DNA of 45,705 bases from Clostridiales bacterium (GTDB taxonomy: Bacteria > Bacillota > Clostridia > Oscillospirales > CAG-272). This document shows, in pieces, positions 39,770 to 45,705 of the stretch. The stretch spans positions 1-45,705 of the forward strand of contig DUUJ01000051.1 of assembly GCA_012841635.1 (NCBI GenBank), given 5' to 3'. The position numbers and the translations under genes are program-made. Each line of letters starts with the position of its first letter. Positions within the stretch are counted from its first letter, which is position 1. The notes under the pieces were generated by a model. It had not been told where the DNA came from. It saw only the letters and a program-made list of their open reading frames with translations, and searched no databases.

Positions 39770-40654
39770 ATGGCGTTTCTATCATATCTTATCAAAGGAT
39801 TGAGCCTCGGTTCGGTCTATGCAATTATCGCGCTGGGTTATACGATGGTATACGGAATCGCGAAAATGCTTAACTTCGCTCACGGCGACGTTATTATGAT
39901 AGGCGGCTACGCCGCTTACATCTCAACGGTTTATCTCGGATTCCCGCCGGTCATCGGTCTTATAATAGCTATTCTTGTCTGCACCCTGCTCGGAATAGTT
40001 ATCGAAAAGTTAGCGTATAAGCCGCTTCGAAGCGCCGATTCTCTTTCCGTTCTGATCACCGCCATCGGAGTTTCCTATTTTCTGCAGAACATCGCGCTGC
40101 TTATCTGGGGTTCCGATCCCAAGGTGTTCCCCTCGATCGCCAAATCGATGACATCGATAAGCCTTTTCGACGGGCAGCTGGTAATTTCCTGGGAAACCAT
40201 TATAACGATAATCGCTAACATAATCATAATGGTATCGCTCACCCTGTTCACAAGCAAGACCCGAACCGGCAAGGCGATGCGCGCCGTTTCGGAGGATCGC
40301 GAGGCAGCTCAGCTGATGGGAATTGACGTAAATAAAACAATTTCGATAACTTTCGCCATCGGCTCGGGACTGGCTGCGATTGCCGGAGTGCTGCTCTGCT
40401 CCTCATATCCGACTCTTATGCCGACTACCGGCTCGATGCCGGGGATTAAAGCGTTTACGGCGGCGGTTTTCGGCGGCATCGGATCGATACCCGGGGCTTT
40501 GCTCGGCGGTTTGCTGCTCGGAATAATCGAGACGCTTGCCAAGGCCTATATCTCGATGCAGCTTTCCGACGCCATTGTTTTCGCCGTGCTTATCATTATA
40601 CTGCTGGTTAAGCCCACCGGACTTCTCGGCAAGAAAGTCATTGTGAAGGTGTAA
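39770..40654 (+). CDS. livH: Branched-chain amino acid ABC transporter permease LivH
   Basis: GLSLGSVYAIIALGYTMVYGIAKMLNFAHGDVIMIGGY. Confidence 0.95.
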   Translation: MAFLSYLIKGLSLGSVYAIIALGYTMVYGIAKMLNFAHGDVIMIGGYAAYISTVYLGFPPVIGLIIAILVCTLLGIVIEKLAYKPLRSADSLSVLITAIGVSYFLQNIALLIWGSDPKVFPSIAKSMTSISLFDGQLVISWETIITIIANIIIMVSLTLFTSKTRTGKAMRAVSEDREAAQLMGIDVNKTISITFAIGSGLAAIAGVLLCSSYPTLMPTTGSMPGIKAFTAAVFGGIGSIPGALLGGLLLGIIETLAKAYISMQLSDAIVFAVLIIILLVKPTGLLGKKVIVKV

Positions 40655-41763
40655 TGATGTCCGGAAAGAGAGTAAATATTCTGAAAAGCATCCCGCCTGC
40701 GTCGAAAAACGCCTTCATAAACTACGGGATAGTTATCGCGGCCTTCGCTGTGATAACCGCGCTCCGCTCGCTGGGACTGCTGTCTATCAGCCTGGAAGGT
40801 CAGCTTGTGCCGATCTGCTGCTATATCGTCATGGCTATATCGCTGAACCTTACCGTCGGTATTTTAGGTGAGCTTTCACTCGGTCATGCCGGATTCATGA
40901 GCGTCGGGGCATTTACCGGAATTATTGTATCCGGACTTTTGTCAGCGGCTGTGCCGAACGGCGCGCTGCGGCTGCTTACAGCGATTATCGTCGGCGGTAT
41001 CGCTGCCGGAATCGTCGGAGTTCTGGTCGGGATCCCGGTTCTGAGGCTCAACGGCGACTACCTTGCGATAGTCACTCTTGCGTTCGGAGAGATTATCAAG
41101 AATATTATTAACTGCCTTTATATCGGTTACGACAGCGCCGGAATCCGAATTTCAATGACAAGCGAAGCCGCGCTCGGGTTGGGTCCCGACGGCAAGATAA
41201 TTATCGACGGCGCGATCGGAGCGGTGAATATTCAGAAGATTTCGACATTCACAGCCGGCTTTCTGCTCGTTCTCGTCTGCCTTGTCGTAATTCAGAATCT
41301 TGTCAACAGCCGCAACGGCCGCGCTATCATGGCGCTGCGCGACAACCAGATTGCCGCGGAATCCGTCGGGATAAATATCGTCAAATACAAGATGATGGCT
41401 TTTGTGACCTCCGCTGTTATGGCGGGGATGGCGGGCTGTCTCTTTGCGCTGAATTACTCGACGGTCGTCGCGAAAAAGTTTGATTTCAATACTTCCATAC
41501 TAGTGCTTGTTTTCGTCGTTCTAGGCGGAATCGGCAATATCCGCGGCTCGATGATAGCCGCCACCGTGCTTTACATCCTTCCGGAAATGCTGCGCGGCAT
41601 CCGCGATTACCGGATGCTGGTTTATGCCGTCGTTTTGATTCTGGTTATGATAGTTACCAACAATCCGACGATCCGGAGTCTTTTGTATGAGAATGTATTG
41701 AATCCGATGAAGGCTTTAATTCCCAAAAAGAAAGGAGGTGCGGCAGATGCAGACGAAAACTAA
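40654..41763 (+). CDS. livM: Branched-chain amino acid ABC transporter permease LivM
   Basis: AISLNLTVGILGELSLGHAGFMSVGAF; RGSMIAATVLYILPEMLR. Confidence 0.95.
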   Translation: MMSGKRVNILKSIPPASKNAFINYGIVIAAFAVITALRSLGLLSISLEGQLVPICCYIVMAISLNLTVGILGELSLGHAGFMSVGAFTGIIVSGLLSAAVPNGALRLLTAIIVGGIAAGIVGVLVGIPVLRLNGDYLAIVTLAFGEIIKNIINCLYIGYDSAGIRISMTSEAALGLGPDGKIIIDGAIGAVNIQKISTFTAGFLLVLVCLVVIQNLVNSRNGRAIMALRDNQIAAESVGINIVKYKMMAFVTSAVMAGMAGCLFALNYSTVVAKKFDFNTSILVLVFVVLGGIGNIRGSMIAATVLYILPEMLRGIRDYRMLVYAVVLILVMIVTNNPTIRSLLYENVLNPMKALIPKKKGGAADADEN

Positions 41764-42601
41764 AATGGTGTCGATCCCTTCACCCGGACTGATGCCGGAA
41801 AGAGATATCGGAAAGAAACCGATACTTGAAGTTTCACGTTTGGGCATAAAATTCGGCGCTCTCGCCGCTGTCGACGATGTAAACCTGACTATCAGCCGCA
41901 CCGAAATAGCCGGGCTAATAGGGCCTAACGGCGCCGGGAAAACTACTATTTTCAATCTAATAACCAAGGTTTATCCGCCGTCTTCCGGAATCATCATGCT
42001 CGACGGTAAAGATACGAGCGGGATGGATACCGCGGCGATCAGCCGCGCCGGAGTTGCAAGGACTTTTCAGAACATACGGCTTTTTGACAAGCTTTCCGTC
42101 GAAGACAACGTAAAAATCGGTCTCCACAATCAGACGCCGTATAATATGCTCGACTCGGTTTTACGCCTTCCGAAATACTGGAAGCAGGAAAAGATCGCCC
42201 ATGAGCGGGCGCTTGAGCTGCTATCCATCTTCGATATGCAGGATATGGCCGATGATGAAGCCGGGAGCCTCCCCTACGGAGCGCAGCGGCGCCTCGAAAT
42301 CGTAAGAGCGCTTGCGACGAATCCGAGCCTTCTGCTGCTCGATGAGCCGGCGGCGGGGATGAATCCCTCCGAAACCGAAACTTTAATGGAAGCGATTGTC
42401 AATATCCGGGACAAATTCGAAATCGCGATTCTTATTATCGAGCATGACATGAAGCTGGTTATGGGTATCTGTGAAGGTATTGCCGTTCTGAACTACGGCC
42501 GCATTATCGCGAAGGGGACTGCTTCCGATATACAGAACAATCCCGAAGTCATCGAAGCGTATCTGGGACGTTCGCGCACCGGCTCCGCTTCCGGATTCTG
42601 A
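41747..42601 (+). CDS. livG: Branched-chain amino acid ABC transporter ATP-binding protein LivG
   Basis: GPNGAGKTTIFNLIT, ARTFQNIRLF, LLLLDEPAAGMNP; start after AAAGGAGGTG. Confidence 0.95.
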   Translation: MQTKTKMVSIPSPGLMPERDIGKKPILEVSRLGIKFGALAAVDDVNLTISRTEIAGLIGPNGAGKTTIFNLITKVYPPSSGIIMLDGKDTSGMDTAAISRAGVARTFQNIRLFDKLSVEDNVKIGLHNQTPYNMLDSVLRLPKYWKQEKIAHERALELLSIFDMQDMADDEAGSLPYGAQRRLEIVRALATNPSLLLLDEPAAGMNPSETETLMEAIVNIRDKFEIAILIIEHDMKLVMGICEGIAVLNYGRIIAKGTASDIQNNPEVIEAYLGRSRTGSASGF

Positions 42602-42615
42602 GGGAGGCGCAGATT

Positions 42616-43323
42616 ATGAATATGTTGAAAGTCAGCAACATAAACGTTTACTACGGCGCGATACACGCGATCAAGGATGTCAGCTTTGAAGTAAACGAAG
42701 GTGAGATCGTAACGCTTATCGGCGCGAACGGCGCGGGAAAATCCACCATTCTGAAAACGGTCTCCGGCATGATGCGCTCTAAAACCGGCTCAATCAGCTT
42801 CTTGGATGAGGAAATCAGCGCGGTCGAATCTTATAAGCTTATTTCAAGAGGAATAACTCACGTTCCGGAAGGGCGGCGGGTGTTTTCCCAGCTTACCGTT
42901 GAAGAAAACCTCGAGATGGGGGGATATACCGTCAAATCGTCGGAAATCCCATCGCTTTTGGAGAATGTTTTCGAGCAATTTCCGAGACTTAAGGAACGCC
43001 GGCGTCAGGTTGCGGCGACTCTTTCCGGCGGCGAGCAGCAGATGCTTGCCATGGGGCGGGCGCTGATGGCAAAACCGAAGCTGATCATGCTTGACGAGCC
43101 GTCTATGGGACTTGCGCCGATTCTCGTCGACCAGATATTCGACATCATCCGATTAATGAACCGCAACGGAACGACGATTCTCCTTGTCGAGCAAAACGCA
43201 AACATGGCGCTTGCGATAGCCGACCGGGGTTATGTTCTGGAAACCGGTCGGGTGGTCATGAGCGACAGCGCAAAATCCCTGCTTGCCGACAATTCTGTGA
43301 AAAAGGCCTATCTGGGCGGCTGA
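42616..43323 (+). CDS. livF: Branched-chain amino acid ABC transporter ATP-binding protein LivF
   Basis: GANGAGKSTILKTVSGM, THVPEGRRVFSQLTVEENLEMGGY, LSGGEQQMLAMGRALM. Confidence 0.96.
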   Translation: MNMLKVSNINVYYGAIHAIKDVSFEVNEGEIVTLIGANGAGKSTILKTVSGMMRSKTGSISFLDEEISAVESYKLISRGITHVPEGRRVFSQLTVEENLEMGGYTVKSSEIPSLLENVFEQFPRLKERRRQVAATLSGGEQQMLAMGRALMAKPKLIMLDEPSMGLAPILVDQIFDIIRLMNRNGTTILLVEQNANMALAIADRGYVLETGRVVMSDSAKSLLADNSVKKAYLGG

Positions 43324-43337
43324 AGACCGATTCCCTT

Positions 43338-43363
43338 AAAGAGAGGACTTAACGCCTCTCTTT
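43338..43363 (+). terminator. Hairpin after livF, probable terminator with short U-tract
   Basis: AAAGAGAGG-ACTTAACG-CCTCTCTTT. Confidence 0.65.
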
Positions 43364-43511
43364 ATTGACTGCCTTTATTGCCTGAGAACGGATGTAAACT
43401 GAAAATTAACATTTTTCGCTTTACTTTTCATGTTAAATATGATATAAATATATAGTTATTTTTCATTATAATCGCAAATAATATACTCATCACGAAAGGA
43501 ATCTTTCCAAA

Positions 43512-44528
43512 ATGAAAAAACTCCGCTTCGGCGCCGCTCTTTTAGTATGCGCCATTATGTTGACCGCTTTGGCCTCCTGCGGTAAGCCATACAACTATGA
43601 TCTTTCAGAATATATTACCCTCGCCAATTACAAAGGCGTTGAAATCGCCGCAGCTGAAATAGATTCTCAGGTCCAGTCACAGCTCGATTCTCTGCTTGAA
43701 CAGAAAGCCACTACCGAAGACATTACCGACCGTCCCGCGGCGCTTGGCGATATTGTAAACATCGACTATTCCGGGACAGTTGACAGCGTCGCTTTTGAAG
43801 GCGGCACCGCGGCGGGGCAGGATGTAACCCTCGGCGCCGGCGGCTATATTGACGGTTTTGAAGACGGCATCGTTGGCATGATGATAGGCGAGGAGAAGAA
43901 AGTTCCCTGCGCCTTCCCCGAAGATTATCATAACACCGAACTTGCCGGCAAGGTTGCTGAGTTTACAATCACTCTTAACTCGATAAAATACAAAAATCTT
44001 CCCGAGCTGAATGATGCTTTTATCGTTTCACTTGAAAACGGTTATGACACCCTTGACAGCTACAAGACATATCTGCGCAAGGCTATTAAGGAAAACAATG
44101 TCTGGACTAAAATTGTATCCGAGACTGCGGTAATCAAGTATCCTGAAAAGGAAGTCAAGGCATCTTACAACCAGATGGTAACATATTACAAGTCTCTTGC
44201 CGCGCAATACAACGCTACGCTTGACGAATATATAATGAATTATCAGGGGTCTGATACCAACACTTTCCTTTCCTATGTTACTTCATACGCAAAAGAAGCC
44301 GTTAAGAGCGAGATGTGCCTGAATGCAATTGCCCGCGCCGAAAACATAACTGTTTCCGACAGCGATTATCAGACAAAAGGCGCCGAGCTCGCCAAGCAAA
44401 ACGGCATGGAAGATTTAAAGGCTTATGAAAAATCCATGGGCAGGGAAAATATCGAAAACTCCATTCTGAACATTTTGGTTCGAGAATGGTGCGCAGCTCA
44501 GGCAGTCGAAACCGCAGCCGAAGGCTAA
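43512..44528 (+). CDS. Trigger-factor-like FKBP-type peptidyl-prolyl isomerase lipoprotein
   Basis: Lipobox LTALASCGK; FKBP core GDIVNIDYSGTVDSVAFEGG...GFEDGIVGMMIGEEKKVPCAFPEDYHNTELAGKVAEFTITLNSIK as in Tig; lacks the N-terminal ribosome-binding domain. Confidence 0.88.
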   Translation: MKKLRFGAALLVCAIMLTALASCGKPYNYDLSEYITLANYKGVEIAAAEIDSQVQSQLDSLLEQKATTEDITDRPAALGDIVNIDYSGTVDSVAFEGGTAAGQDVTLGAGGYIDGFEDGIVGMMIGEEKKVPCAFPEDYHNTELAGKVAEFTITLNSIKYKNLPELNDAFIVSLENGYDTLDSYKTYLRKAIKENNVWTKIVSETAVIKYPEKEVKASYNQMVTYYKSLAAQYNATLDEYIMNYQGSDTNTFLSYVTSYAKEAVKSEMCLNAIARAENITVSDSDYQTKGAELAKQNGMEDLKAYEKSMGRENIENSILNILVREWCAAQAVETAAEG

Positions 44529-44538
44529 GAAATATTTT

Positions 44539-44565
44539 GGGCAGTTTAAAGACTGCCCTTTTTTA
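44539..44565 (+). terminator. Rho-independent terminator
   Basis: GGGCAGT-TTAAAG-ACTGCCC then TTTTTT. Confidence 0.9.
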
Positions 44566-44579
44566 TTTGCGAAAACCGA

Positions 44580-44608
44580 TTGACAGAAGCGCCGCGCTGT
44601 GATATAAT
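44580..44608 (+). promoter_or_regulatory. Promoter of xylA
   Basis: TTGACA (44580-44585), 17-bp spacer, TATAAT (44603-44608). Confidence 0.85.
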
Positions 44609-44647
44609 GACTTCAACAACGAAATCATATAAACGAAAGGAATAATT

Positions 44648-45705
44648 ATGGAATTCTTCCCTGAAATACCGACAATAAAATACGAAGGCAAAAAATCCAA
44701 GAACCCGCTTTCCTTTAAGCAGTATAACGCAGACAAGGTCATCGCGGGAAAGACGATGCGCGAACACCTGAGATTCGCCATGGCCTGGTGGCACACAATG
44801 ATAGCCGACGGCACCGATATGTTCGGCGTCGGCACGATGGATAAGAAATTCGGAGCTGTCTCCGATATGGCGGTTGCGAAAAAAAGAGTTCCCGCCGCTT
44901 TTGAGCTTATGCAAAAACTCGGGATCGGTTATTTCTGCTTCCACGACAAGGATCTTGCCCCGGAAGGCAATGATCTTGCTTCCTTCCACAAAAATCTTGA
45001 CGCCATAGTCCCGCTTGTTAAAGAGGAAATGGATAAAACCGGCATCAAATGCCTCTGGGGCACCGCCAATCTTTTCAGCAATCCGAGATACGCTCACGGC
45101 GCGGGTACTTCATGTGATGCCAATATATTCGCCTATGCGGCGGCGCAGATAAAGAAAGCCATCGACGTTACCGTTGCCTTCGGCGGCGAAGGATACGTGT
45201 TCTGGGGCGGCAGAGAGGGTTATGACACCCTGCTTAACACCGACATGGGTCTTGAGCTTGACAACCTCGCGCGGCTCCTCTCCCTTTCAAGGGATTACGG
45301 CCGCGCAAACGGCTTTAACGGCTGCTTCTACATCGAGCCGAAGCCGAAGGAACCGACGAAGCACCAGTATGACTTCGACGCCTCGACGGTACTTGCCTTC
45401 CTTCGCAAATACAATCTTATGTCAGACTTTAAACTGAACATTGAAGCGAACCACGCGACCCTCTCTCAGCACACATTCCAGCACGAGCTGGTTGTTGCGC
45501 GGATAAACGACGCTCTCGGCTCTATCGACGCAAACCAGGGGGATCCCAACTTAGGCTGGGATACCGACCAGTTCCCGACAAATGTCTATGACACTACCCT
45601 CGCGATGCTTGAGGTGTTGAAAGCCGGAGGATTCACGACCGGCGGACTTAACTTCGACGCTAAATGCCGCCGTCCCTCGATGACGCATGAAGATATTTTC
45701 CTTTC
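44648..45705 (+). CDS. xylA: Xylose isomerase, truncated by the window end
   Basis: My translation from ATG 44648: [32 protein letters not shown]...[24 protein letters not shown]...[22 protein letters not shown]...FDAKCRRPS; runs off the edge, so absent from the ORF track. Confidence 0.97.
   Translation, partial: MEFFPEIPTIKYEGKKSKNPLSFKQYNADKVIAGKTMREHLRFAMAWWHTMIADGTDMFGVGTMDKKFGAVSDMAVAKKRVPAAFELMQKLGIGYFCFHDKDLAPEGNDLASFHKNLDAIVPLVKEEMDKTGIKCLWGTANLFSNPRYAHGAGTSCDANIFAYAAAQIKKAIDVTVAFGGEGYVFWGGREGYDTLLNTDMGLELDNLARLLSLSRDYGRANGFNGCFYIEPKPKEPTKHQYDFDASTVLAFLRKYNLMSDFKLNIEANHATLSQHTFQHELVVARINDALGSIDANQGDPNLGWDTDQFPTNVYDTTLAMLEVLKAGGFTTGGLNFDAKCRRPSMTHEDIFL

Noticed and set aside
44546-45097. 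183-aa ORF antisense to xylA
   Set aside because: xylA is unequivocal on the + strand from 44648 and the antisense ORF crosses its terminator/promoter region.
1-45705. Search for prophage, transposon, defence or toxin-antitoxin islands
   Set aside because: No integrase, transposase, phage structural, restriction, CRISPR-Cas or TA-like proteins among the ORFs; gene content is housekeeping and transport.

Overview
This 45.7 kb window looks like a core chromosomal segment of a Clostridia-like Firmicute; the taxon is inferred from gene families, Shine-Dalgarno/promoter style and the Opp, Liv and Na+-pump gene sets. I found no rRNA, tRNA, CRISPR, integrase or transposase. In order, the window carries: tmk (-); two membrane-anchored surface proteins, one DUF5722-like and one BspA-type LRR; a five-gene oligopeptide-type ABC transporter (SBP-B-C-D-F) plus a small membrane protein; a Na+-translocating decarboxylase-type operon (carboxyltransferase-like, OadG, BCCP, OadB, OadA); tig-clpP-clpX-DIP1984-family protein (-); a metallophosphoesterase and an FGGY sugar kinase (-); a second metallophosphoesterase (+); a DivIVA-domain protein (-); a trkA-trkH-trkH-recQ cluster (-); a uridine-kinase-like protein (-); a TIM-barrel sugar isomerase (+); a sialidase-like protein (-); a ComEC-like MBL hydrolase (+); a complete livKHMGF operon; a trigger-factor-like lipoprotein; and a truncated xylA at the right edge. 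The most interesting observations are: (a) two tandem trkH paralogs whose homologous start position is an AUA codon behind a well-placed Shine-Dalgarno; (b) an Opp-type transporter in which the SBP and the OppC permease both carry large extracytoplasmic insertions, the OppC one built from about four degenerate repeats; (c) a hybrid decarboxylase operon whose carboxyltransferase has a degenerate N-terminal half; (d) an uncharacterised DIP1984-family gene overlapping the clpX stop; (e) stable hairpins directly after both SBP genes; (f) phased TTGAC repeats at the livK promoter. No wholly new defence or mobile system was evident.
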